43,744 nt of DNA, taken from assembly GCF_900323515.1 (NCBI RefSeq), contig NZ_OOGT01000004.1, positions 1 to 43,744 of the forward strand, given 5' to 3'. Below the pieces are notes generated by a model. The model made no database searches. It was given only the letters and a program-made list of their open reading frames with translations, and was not told the DNA's origin. The DNA is from Acinetobacter stercoris (lineage in GTDB: Bacteria > Pseudomonadota > Gammaproteobacteria > Pseudomonadales > Moraxellaceae). A program made the translations under genes and the position numbers. This document shows, piece by piece, positions 36,962 through 43,744 of this stretch; the first letter of the stretch is position 1; each line of letters begins with the position of its first letter.

Positions 36962-37831
36962 TCAACGTGAAATTTTACCTTGCAGACCACCACTATGAAT
37001 GATCAGGATCCGGCTATGTTTGGGGAAATAGTTTTTTGAGATAAGATCCATGATACCGTACATCATTTTTCCTGTATAAACTGGGTCAAGGGGAATGTGA
37101 TATAGATCTTCAAAGTCACCTATAAACTGATGTAGCTCTGCTGAAAATTTAGCATACCCGCCAAAGCAATAATCATCCGTAATATTCCAATTGATTTTTT
37201 GTGTCCACCTTTGCACATCGTATTTTTGGAAATTACCTTTTAGTGCTGAAAACCCCAGAATTTTTTGTCGCTCATTACTTGCTTCAATGATTCCAGAAAT
37301 TGTTCCTCCTGTTCCAACGGCACAACAAATATAGTCATAATCCAGTTGATCCTGAGATGTGAGTATTTCCTTACAACCTTGTATTGCCAGATGATTTGTT
37401 CCACCTTCCGGGATGATATAGCTTTCTGGATAAGTGGTTTTCAACTGCTCAAGGAATATGGGATCATTCCTTTGTCTATATTTTTCACGTGAAACAAAGT
37501 CAAACGTCATACCGAATTTTTGTGCTGTAGCTAAGGTATGATTAAGAGGCTGATGGATAAGTTCTTCACCACGAATAATGCCAATACTTTGAAATCCAAA
37601 TAAATGGGCGGCATATGCAGTTGCTGCAATGTGATTTGAATAAGCACCACCAAAAGTAATGAGACAATGTGCTTCCAATTTTTTTGCTTTTTGCAGGTTA
37701 TATTTGAGTTTGTAAAATTTATTTCCTGATATTTCAGGGTGAATCATATCTAGACGTTTAACTGTGAGGTGCAGGGGACTGTCCAGATTGATTTTTTGAT
37801 AAGGAATAATTTCAGCAATACTGTCAAACAT
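36962..37831 (-). CDS. PLP-dependent ACC deaminase/D-cysteine desulfhydrase family protein
   Basis: Fold-type II PLP enzyme of 289 aa. The Schiff-base lysine lies in EISGNKFYKLKYN; other motifs are LITFGGAYSNHIAATAYAA (substrate carboxylate loop), IPEGGTNHLAIQG and the phosphate-binding AVGTGGTISGI. It is shorter than characterised ACC deaminases and DcyD (about 330 aa) but looks complete. Family members either break 1-aminocyclopropane-1-carboxylate or release H2S from D-cysteine; sequence reading cannot decide which. It is on the same strand as the flavoprotein gene, 65 bp upstream of it. Confidence 0.82.
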   Translation of the reverse strand: MFDSIAEIIPYQKINLDSPLHLTVKRLDMIHPEISGNKFYKLKYNLQKAKKLEAHCLITFGGAYSNHIAATAYAAHLFGFQSIGIIRGEELIHQPLNHTLATAQKFGMTFDFVSREKYRQRNDPIFLEQLKTTYPESYIIPEGGTNHLAIQGCKEILTSQDQLDYDYICCAVGTGGTISGIIEASNERQKILGFSALKGNFQKYDVQRWTQKINWNITDDYCFGGYAKFSAELHQFIGDFEDLYHIPLDPVYTGKMMYGIMDLISKNYFPKHSRILIIHSGGLQGKISR

Positions 37832-37898
37832 ACAAAATGGTTGGATTGATATTTCACAGTATTGTACTGAATATTGAGACTCATATGTTAAAGAGCTT

Positions 37899-39035
37899 TT
37901 ATTTCAATATTGGTTCGGATGCTGTATCTACAGAAGTGACAACAGACATACCAGGGCGTAAAAACTCTAAACCCTTTTGATCTGGATCAATTGCAATACG
38001 CACAGAAATACGTTGCACAACTTTAGTAAAGTTTCCTGTTGTATTATCTGGTTTTAGCACACTAAATTCTGCCCCGGCAGCAGGCGATATTTCCTCAACA
38101 CGACCATAGAATTTCTGATGATGCATTGCATCAACAGTAAACCATGCTTTTTGCCCGATTTTCATATCCGCAATTTGTGTTTCTTTGAAATTTGCTGTCA
38201 CCCATGTATGTTTAGGGATGAGATATAATAGTTGTGTTCCTGCGGCAACATATTGGCCGACACGTGGCGTAACTTCACCTAACTGTCCGTCCATTGGGGC
38301 TGAAATAATACTATAATCTTTCGTGGTGATTGCCTGATCCAGTTGTGCATGGGCACTCGTTACTTGAGCTTTTAGACCAGATTCAGCAACCTGCGCGGTT
38401 TTTAACGCCTGATTTGCAACCAAAACATTTGCTTCAGCTTGTTTTAACAGTGCCAAATTATTTTTCGCATCTGCGGCAGCTTTATCTAAATCAGACTTGG
38501 AAGTTGCACCAGTATTCCCCAGTTCCTGATAACGTTTTAATTGTGCTACAGACAACTCATAGGTCGCTTTAGCCTGATCTACTTTGGCTTTTGCAGCGAT
38601 AATATCTGCTTTACGTTGTTCTATTGCTTGCGTCTGGTTAGCGAGACTATTTTTTGCCTGATCAACACCAGACTCAGCTTGGGTAATTTTTTGATCATAC
38701 ATGGTAGGGTCAATACGCATAAGGATTTCACCCTTTTTAACGTGATCAAAATCAATAACAGAAACCTCTTTTACGTAACCGTTGATTTGAGAAGATAGAA
38801 TAGTTGTTTTCCCTTTCACATAACTATTGTCTGTTGACTGAACAGCATTATTAAATGGGCCGATTTTCCATGCCCACATAATTACACCAATCCCAACCAA
38901 TAATACGAAAAACATAAGTACCAAGGTGCGTGTTGCTGTTGGAATCAGTTTACTCGAAGGCGGTGGAGCTGCTGGAGTGGCATGAACTTTAGAAGGTTCT
39001 GATGGCTTTTCAGTATTATTTTGTTCTTGCGTCAT
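37899..39035 (-). CDS. emrA: EmrA/HlyD-family membrane fusion protein
   Basis: Periplasmic adaptor (378 aa) of a tripartite MFS efflux pump. A Pro/Ser-rich cytoplasmic start is followed by one membrane helix (TLVLMFFVLLVGIGVIMWAW), the lipoyl half-motif (STDNSYVKGKTTILSSQING), a long alpha-helical hairpin rich in Ala, Lys and Gln (about 95-215), and the barrel segment (SIISAPMDGQLGEVTPRVGQ). The ATG at 39035 has GAGTG six bases upstream; a TTG at 39047 is the alternative. It follows the emrB-like gene and forms a tetR-emrB-emrA operon. EmrA is a family name here, not proof of orthology. Confidence 0.85.
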   Translation of the reverse strand: MTQEQNNTEKPSEPSKVHATPAAPPPSSKLIPTATRTLVLMFFVLLVGIGVIMWAWKIGPFNNAVQSTDNSYVKGKTTILSSQINGYVKEVSVIDFDHVKKGEILMRIDPTMYDQKITQAESGVDQAKNSLANQTQAIEQRKADIIAAKAKVDQAKATYELSVAQLKRYQELGNTGATSKSDLDKAAADAKNNLALLKQAEANVLVANQALKTAQVAESGLKAQVTSAHAQLDQAITTKDYSIISAPMDGQLGEVTPRVGQYVAAGTQLLYLIPKHTWVTANFKETQIADMKIGQKAWFTVDAMHHQKFYGRVEEISPAAGAEFSVLKPDNTTGNFTKVVQRISVRIAIDPDQKGLEFLRPGMSVVTSVDTASEPILK

Positions 39036-39087
39036 AAGTTCACTCAATCAACTAAATATGGGGTTAAATAACAAGCTGAATTTGGTT

Positions 39088-40743
39088 TTATTCGCCAGGT
39101 TTTGCCATACGTTGCTGCTTTCTTAACTGGTATTTACTTCGGGCGATATTGAAACTCCCCCAAATCAGTAATAACACTGCAAATATACCATTTAAAGCAA
39201 TAACATCATTATATGCACGCACCTGAGCTTCACGGGTAACGACCTGATTTAAATTCCGGATTGCCTGGTTTTGTTCGAGTGAAGGGTCGATTGTATATTT
39301 GGTTGCACTTTGCGTATACGTAGCCAGACGTTGTGCAACCAGCGGGTCAGTTCTTGGAAGATCACTTACAATTTCATTGCTATGATATTGTGTCCTGATT
39401 TGTTGATATGTCGAGAAAAATGACGAACCAATCAGACCTCCAAAATTTTGGGTTGCAGAAAACAGCACCACAAATGTGACCATATGTGTAGGACCTTTTT
39501 GCAGGGCACTAATAATACCAGTCAATAGTAACGGTCCAATAAACATACCACTCGCAAAGCCAACTAAAAACTGGCTACGATAAAAGTTTGCGGGACGCAC
39601 ATCACTAGTCAGGTGATAATCCAGAGCACATGCGATCAGGATGAGTAGTTCCGCAAGAAGTAGATGCCAAACCATTCGTTCTCTAGCGAAAGTCATGGCA
39701 CTAAAAATTGTTCCAGAAGTAATACCGAGAAAAATCACTACATAAAGTGAAACGAACTGATCTGGTCCCATTCCCACGGTTTTTAAAAAGTTAACAGCTG
39801 CATAGCTTTGTTCAGACATTAGAAAACGGATTGCCAATGCGCCAATGATAAATCGAATGGTTGGGGCAGTGCCGAGCCAGCGGGTCATGATGAGCGGGTT
39901 GACCCTAAAATGCTCATAGACAAGACCTACGACAATCAGTACAAATCCTGCCATCAGTACATAAGCAATCCATGTGGCGTTAAACCACCACAAAATTGGT
40001 CCTTGAGTTAGAACTATACATAGACAGGCAAATCCAGGTGCGAGTAGTGCAAAGGTAAAAAAATCCTGTTTTTCAAATACTTCAATGCGCAAACTACGTG
40101 GTAGTTTAAGCGAAACGACCATAGCTAGGCAGCAAAGAGCCAGACCAAGCTCAAAGGTATAAAGTTGGGTCCAGTCATTTACATCAACCAGATAAGGAGA
40201 AATAATCCATGCTAGCGGAACACCAAGTTGCTGAAAGCCTAGTGCCAAGTACATCCCTTTGCCAAAATGTACACGTTTGAATGCCTGCATGATGTAATAC
40301 ATGCCAAGAGAACTCAAAGGGGCTGCTGCTAATCCACTGACAATCCGGACAAACAATGCCATATGAAATGTATGTACAAACAGATGTAAAATCAGGACAC
40401 AAATAAATAGAACCAGTCCAAGCTCGGAAAACAAACGCAACCCATATTGTTGGCGAGCTTTGAATAAAATCAGGTTAGAACTGACATTTGCCATGACATA
40501 AGCAGCAGGAATCCATGCACCTTCTGCTGGTGTTAAACCGTATTCGCCCTGAATAATCGGTAAATTTGCTGTAATAAAACCATTACTTAAACTGCCAGAG
40601 ATTGCGATAAATATGCCAATAAACAAATAAAGCAAACGTTTATGGTTTGAATGTGCAATTGCGGCAGGTGAACCAGGTAACGTTGGACGTTCTTCCGGTG
40701 TCCAGTCTGGTGTTGGTTCTAGAATACGAGGTGCTTTATCCAT
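39088..40743 (-). CDS. emrB: EmrB-like MFS drug efflux permease (DHA2, 14 TM)
   Basis: Inner-membrane permease of 551 aa with about 14 helices, the size of the DHA2 group. After a proline-rich cytoplasmic start comes helix 1 (LLYLFIGIFIAISGSLSNGF); the antiporter-type stretch with ITANLPIIQGEYGLTPAEGA is at the usual place. The C-terminal third has a large periplasmic loop (FSTYQQIRTQYHSNEIVSD onward), also known from Acinetobacter EmrB-like pumps. GAGGTC precedes the ATG. The adaptor gene lies 52 bp downstream and the TetR gene 11 bp upstream. The substrates are not known. Confidence 0.85.
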   Translation of the reverse strand: MDKAPRILEPTPDWTPEERPTLPGSPAAIAHSNHKRLLYLFIGIFIAISGSLSNGFITANLPIIQGEYGLTPAEGAWIPAAYVMANVSSNLILFKARQQYGLRLFSELGLVLFICVLILHLFVHTFHMALFVRIVSGLAAAPLSSLGMYYIMQAFKRVHFGKGMYLALGFQQLGVPLAWIISPYLVDVNDWTQLYTFELGLALCCLAMVVSLKLPRSLRIEVFEKQDFFTFALLAPGFACLCIVLTQGPILWWFNATWIAYVLMAGFVLIVVGLVYEHFRVNPLIMTRWLGTAPTIRFIIGALAIRFLMSEQSYAAVNFLKTVGMGPDQFVSLYVVIFLGITSGTIFSAMTFARERMVWHLLLAELLILIACALDYHLTSDVRPANFYRSQFLVGFASGMFIGPLLLTGIISALQKGPTHMVTFVVLFSATQNFGGLIGSSFFSTYQQIRTQYHSNEIVSDLPRTDPLVAQRLATYTQSATKYTIDPSLEQNQAIRNLNQVVTREAQVRAYNDVIALNGIFAVLLLIWGSFNIARSKYQLRKQQRMAKPGE

Positions 40744-40754
40744 AGAGACCTCAA

Positions 40755-41315
40755 TTAGGCTTTAATACCGTTAATTAACAAATCGACAGCACGATTTGCC
40801 AATTTGATTTGTTCATCATCTGTCAGACCTTGAAAAGAAGAACGCAAAATTCCAACGATCATTGCATAATCTTTTGGAGTTAGGTCAGCGCGGCAAACTT
40901 TGTGCTGAACCGCCTTATCAATCAGCGGTTGTAAAATCGCATCTCGCCTTGTATATATTTCTATCAGTATTGGATCATGGTGGTCAATTACTCGCCAGTA
41001 ATCAACCAAAGCTGTAAGTTGGGGAAGGTTATTGACATAATTACGAATGAGCTGAAATAGACCATCTTCAAATTGTATAAAATAATTGGCATTTTTTTCT
41101 AAACGTTCAAGACCAAATTCAAGTAGAGCAATAACCAGTTCTTTACGATCTTTAAAATTCCGATAAAAAGTTGCTCGTCCAACACCTGCCTGATCAATAA
41201 TCTTTTGCAAGGGTGCACGTATTCCATGATGACGGAAAATAATAAGTGCTGCCTTCAACAAATCTTCGCGATTTTGAGCAGCCTGTTGCTGGCGTGTAAG
41301 CATACAAATAGGCAT
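40755..41315 (-). CDS. TetR/AcrR-family repressor of the efflux operon
   Basis: Repressor of 186 aa. The TetR DNA-binding domain is at residues 10-57 (ALIIFRHHGIRAPLQKIIDQ, then AGVGRATFYRNFKDRKELV); the rest is a helical ligand-binding domain. It is the first gene of tetR-emrB-emrA, so it should shut off its own operon. A 20-bp palindrome sits in the promoter. Two starts are possible, ATG 41315 and ATG 41303 (MLTRQQQ); neither has a good ribosome-binding site. Confidence 0.88.
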   Translation of the reverse strand: MPICMLTRQQQAAQNREDLLKAALIIFRHHGIRAPLQKIIDQAGVGRATFYRNFKDRKELVIALLEFGLERLEKNANYFIQFEDGLFQLIRNYVNNLPQLTALVDYWRVIDHHDPILIEIYTRRDAILQPLIDKAVQHKVCRADLTPKDYAMIVGILRSSFQGLTDDEQIKLANRAVDLLINGIKA

Positions 41316-41335
41316 GGGGAATGATCGTTATATTT

Positions 41336-41355
41336 AACGGACATTTTTGTCCGTT
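41336..41355 (-). promoter_or_regulatory. TetR-type operator in the efflux promoter
   Basis: A perfect inverted repeat AACGGACA-TTTT-TGTCCGTT lies 21 bp before the tetR start. On the minus strand TTTACA (upstream) and TAAATA (downstream) flank it at about 18 bp, so the site fills the -35/-10 spacer, the classic place for repression. A second AT-rich palindrome, TGTAAAAAATTTACA, is at 41381-41395. Confidence 0.65.
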
Positions 41356-41512
41356 GTAAATTATGATTCGGATGTGTTTTTGTAAAAAATTTACAACATG
41401 ATTCATTTTACAAATCAACCATATTTTTAAGTCATGAAATGCATGAATATAAAAAAATATTCTATGAGAATAATAATTTTTAGGACTAGAAATCAGGTTT
41501 TATAAACGTACT

Positions 41513-42175
41513 ATGTTCAAGATGTTTTTAATAGGTTTGATCATATTAGGATCAACAATAGTATTTGTTGCCTGTTACCCTGAAAATAAGAAACAAGACT
41601 ATCCATATGAATTCCCAAATAAAATTGTGGAAAAGCAATTTGCACTCTGGTACGAAAAACAAGATAAAAACAAGATCACAGAATATCAAAACTATGTAGA
41701 GAAATATGTAAAGCGAGTTCCGAGTATATTTGAGCTAACTTATAACCAAACCAATAATTTAAAAAATTGTGAGAAATACCAGTTTAATATCCCACCCAAA
41801 GAGTACTGGAAAAATATTATTGGTACATTGCAAATGGTTGAAAAATTACAAGAAAATGGTTTGTTTGAGCAATATCGAATCATTTCAAGCTATCATCCAG
41901 ATTTAGAAAGTGCATGTTTTAGTCATTCACCCATTAGTCCCCATATGCATAATCAGTCAATAGATATACAGGTTTTGGATGAAAATCATCAACCATATAT
42001 GAATAAGACATTGATTATGAATAAAATGTGTCTTTTTTGGAGAAAGGAAGGGCGAGAACTGCGAATGGGATTAGGTATCTATGATCAGGATATTTTTCAT
42101 ATTGATACTTTAGGGCATAGAACGTGGGGCACAGGGCACTCTTTACAACGCTCACCATGTTATACATTTAAATAA
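41513..42175 (+). CDS. Secreted LAS/M15-type peptidase-like protein, copy 1 (divergent)
   Basis: Predicted exported protein of 220 aa, paralogous to the gene at 43040. An N-terminal hydrophobic segment ends in FVAC, a possible but atypical lipobox (Cys21). The C-terminal half has the zinc-ligand pattern of LAS/DUF882 peptidases: His144 and Asp151 (SPHMHNQSID), and His196 in FHIDTLGHRTWG. Four other cysteines (86, 135, 173, 216) are conserved in the paralog and may form two disulfides. The usual YRSP segment before the first His is altered to YHPD, so activity may differ. Family members of the MepK type cut peptidoglycan cross-links. Divergent from the tetR gene. Confidence 0.65.
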   Translation: MFKMFLIGLIILGSTIVFVACYPENKKQDYPYEFPNKIVEKQFALWYEKQDKNKITEYQNYVEKYVKRVPSIFELTYNQTNNLKNCEKYQFNIPPKEYWKNIIGTLQMVEKLQENGLFEQYRIISSYHPDLESACFSHSPISPHMHNQSIDIQVLDENHQPYMNKTLIMNKMCLFWRKEGRELRMGLGIYDQDIFHIDTLGHRTWGTGHSLQRSPCYTFK

Positions 42176-42266
42176 CTTTTAGTAATTAATTTAATTAAAA
42201 AACATTATTTTTATTTTTGTATTCTGCGGTTTATTGTTGTTGCTTATATAACCAGAGCAACAAGAA

Positions 42267-43028
42267 ATGAAAACACAACATAAATTGAATCAAGAGCAAT
42301 ACCAGGATAAGTCAGAAGCCTATTTACATAGTAGTGTTCATGCAGAAGGTCAGGAATTTGGCAAAATGCGCATGCTGATCCAACAACATAAATTAAAAAA
42401 TATTTTGGATCTAGGGTGTGGCGGTGGACATGTTACATATCAAATCGCAGCTTATGCTGATCAAGTGATTGCTTATGACTTAACTCCAGAGATGGTGAAA
42501 CTCGTTCAACAGCAGTCAAAACAAAAAAACTTTAGTCATGTTATCGGGCAAGTTGGTTCAGCAGAGCAGTTAGCATTTGATGCAGCTACTTTTGATTGCA
42601 TTATTTCTCGTTACTCTGCACATCATTGGCAAAATGTTGGGCAAGCAATGCTTGAAATGAACAGGGTGCTAAAACAACACGGAAAAATCATTATCTTCGA
42701 TATCTTAGGGCATTCAAATCCAGTATTTGATAGTTTTTTACAAAGTATAGAAATGATTCGTGATCCCAGCCATGTGCGTGATTATAGTTTGCAGGAATGG
42801 ACGCATTTTGCTGAATATGCCGGTTTTCGCATCGAGACAATTGAGAAACAACATGTGGCGTTGAATTTCCAGCATTGGGTACAACGCATGCAAACACCAA
42901 TTGAAGCCATTAATACAATCCGGTATTTACAACAAGCAGTTTCAGATGAGGTTAGAAAATATTATCAGATTCAGGATGATGGATCATTTACCAGCGAAGC
43001 ATTATATTTAGTATTAAGTAAAAATTAA
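42267..43028 (+). CDS. Class I SAM-dependent methyltransferase
   Basis: Predicted methyltransferase of 253 aa. Motif I is ILDLGCGGGHVTYQIA (about 47-62), motif II acidic loop VIAYDLTPEMV, and motif III/IV CIISRYSAHHWQNVGQAMLE, all of the UbiE/Methyltransf_11 type. A preceding helix (KSEAYLHSSVHAEGQEFGKM) is common in this group. No membrane segment. It is flanked by the two peptidase-like genes, 91 bp after the first and 11 bp before the second. The substrate cannot be told from the sequence. Confidence 0.85.
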   Translation: MKTQHKLNQEQYQDKSEAYLHSSVHAEGQEFGKMRMLIQQHKLKNILDLGCGGGHVTYQIAAYADQVIAYDLTPEMVKLVQQQSKQKNFSHVIGQVGSAEQLAFDAATFDCIISRYSAHHWQNVGQAMLEMNRVLKQHGKIIIFDILGHSNPVFDSFLQSIEMIRDPSHVRDYSLQEWTHFAEYAGFRIETIEKQHVALNFQHWVQRMQTPIEAINTIRYLQQAVSDEVRKYYQIQDDGSFTSEALYLVLSKN

Positions 43029-43039
43029 ATCGATTACAA

Positions 43040-43732
43040 ATGAATATTTTATCTTTTAATATTGGGGGCAAGTTTTTCGGACTAATTAGTTTGATACTTT
43101 TATTGATCGCGTGTGGACATCAAACTGATCAATCTGAAATAAGTTCAAAAACATTGAAACATCAGCAGCAATTTAATCAATGGCAAAAAACACAGGATCC
43201 TGTGTTATTGCAACAGTATCAAAATATGATCAATGAAAATTTGAAACACAAGTTATCTTTATATGAATTGACTTATACTGCGCATCATTTACCAAAAAAT
43301 TGTGAAATATTCAGATTTGCTATTCCGGCTGAAAAAGAATGGAAAAGAATTATACCCAGTTTGCAACTTATTGAAAAACTACAAGAGGTCGGAATATTTA
43401 AACAATTTCAAATAATTTCAACCTATCGTAGTCCTCAGCTAAATAGCTGTGTTGGTGGCGCCAAGAAAAGCCAGCATTTAAATAATTTTGCAGTAGATTT
43501 TAAAGTCTTAGATGAACATGGGAAAGCTTATTCTGATTATAAAAGCATAGAGCATGAACTATGCCTCTTTTGGCAAGAATACGGTGCTGAATATAAACTG
43601 GGATTGGGTGTTTATCCGAGTCATAGTTATCATATTGACACAGTCGCATATCGAACTTGGGGTGGGGATTATCGAACTCAGTCTTCGCCATGTTACCAGA
43701 TGAAAGTGAGTGAAATGCAGAATAAAAGCTGA
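43040..43732 (+). CDS. LAS/M15-type peptidase lipoprotein, copy 2 (DUF882/MepK-like)
   Basis: Predicted lipoprotein of 230 aa with a good lipobox LLIAC (Cys25). The catalytic half fits DUF882/M15 peptidases: IISTYRSPQLNSC, then the zinc ligands His146 and Asp153 (KKSQHLNNFAVDF), and His198 in LGLGVYPSHSYHIDT followed by YRTWG. In E. coli, MepK of this superfamily cleaves peptidoglycan cross-links, so a cell-wall role is likely, but the family call was made by eye. Four cysteines (88, 137, 185, 218) match those of copy 1. No Shine-Dalgarno sequence is seen; it starts 11 bp after the methyltransferase gene and may be translated with it. The stop is 12 bp before the window end. Confidence 0.7.
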   Translation: MNILSFNIGGKFFGLISLILLLIACGHQTDQSEISSKTLKHQQQFNQWQKTQDPVLLQQYQNMINENLKHKLSLYELTYTAHHLPKNCEIFRFAIPAEKEWKRIIPSLQLIEKLQEVGIFKQFQIISTYRSPQLNSCVGGAKKSQHLNNFAVDFKVLDEHGKAYSDYKSIEHELCLFWQEYGAEYKLGLGVYPSHSYHIDTVAYRTWGGDYRTQSSPCYQMKVSEMQNKS

Positions 43733-43744
43733 ATTAATTTGTAA

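Overview
This window is a chromosomal stretch of an Acinetobacter-like gammaproteobacterium. The evidence is the low G+C content, the bfmR-bfmS biofilm/envelope two-component pair (response regulator with Asp58, sensor of about 550 residues), the nrdA-nrdB class Ia ribonucleotide reductase genes next to it, a complete 13-gene nuo operon with fused nuoCD, and upp directly after nuoN. I see no insertion sequence, phage gene, CRISPR array, rRNA or tRNA.

Layout. (1) 1-4.5 kb: an orphan LysR regulator, then a MarR regulator divergent from an MFS transporter and an OprB-type porin. Three similar palindromic sites lie in the MarR/MFS gap. (2) 4.5-9.2 kb, minus strand: nrdA, an unlisted 42-aa membrane peptide gene and nrdB. 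The nrdA promoter has two NrdR-box-like sites 32 bp apart, and a perfect DnaA box lies further upstream. (3) 9.6-12.5 kb: bfmR-bfmS, then an unrecognised 118-aa gene on the minus strand. (4) 13.3-28.3 kb: nuoABCDEFGHIJKLMN, ended by a strong hairpin, then upp. (5) 29-33.5 kb: a stand-alone flavin-dependent halogenase with its catalytic motifs intact, a FinR-like LysR gene divergent from fpr, and two small unrecognised genes. (6) 33.7-37.8 kb: a TM-helix-repeat channel protein, a 62-aa membrane peptide, an HI0933-family flavoprotein and a PLP enzyme of the ACC deaminase/D-cysteine desulfhydrase family. (7) 37.9-41.3 kb: a tetR-emrB-emrA-like efflux operon with a near-ideal operator in the promoter. 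(8) 41.5-43.7 kb: two paralogous secreted LAS/M15-type (DUF882/MepK-like) peptidase genes flanking a SAM methyltransferase gene.

How the parts work together. Regions 2-4 are core metabolism and envelope control: dNTP supply, stress signalling, the proton-pumping NADH:quinone oxidoreductase and uracil salvage. The accessory interest is in regions 5 and 8. The halogenase has no obvious biosynthetic cluster or dedicated flavin reductase, although a FAD reductase gene (fpr) lies about 1.2 kb away. The peptidase-methyltransferase-peptidase cassette looks like a local duplication with divergence. Several proposed starts are internal to the longest open frames (nrdA, bfmR, nuoA, nuoK, upp, the LysR next to fpr, fpr, emrA), chosen from ribosome-binding sites and family length. 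All function calls rest on reading motifs by eye; no database search was run.
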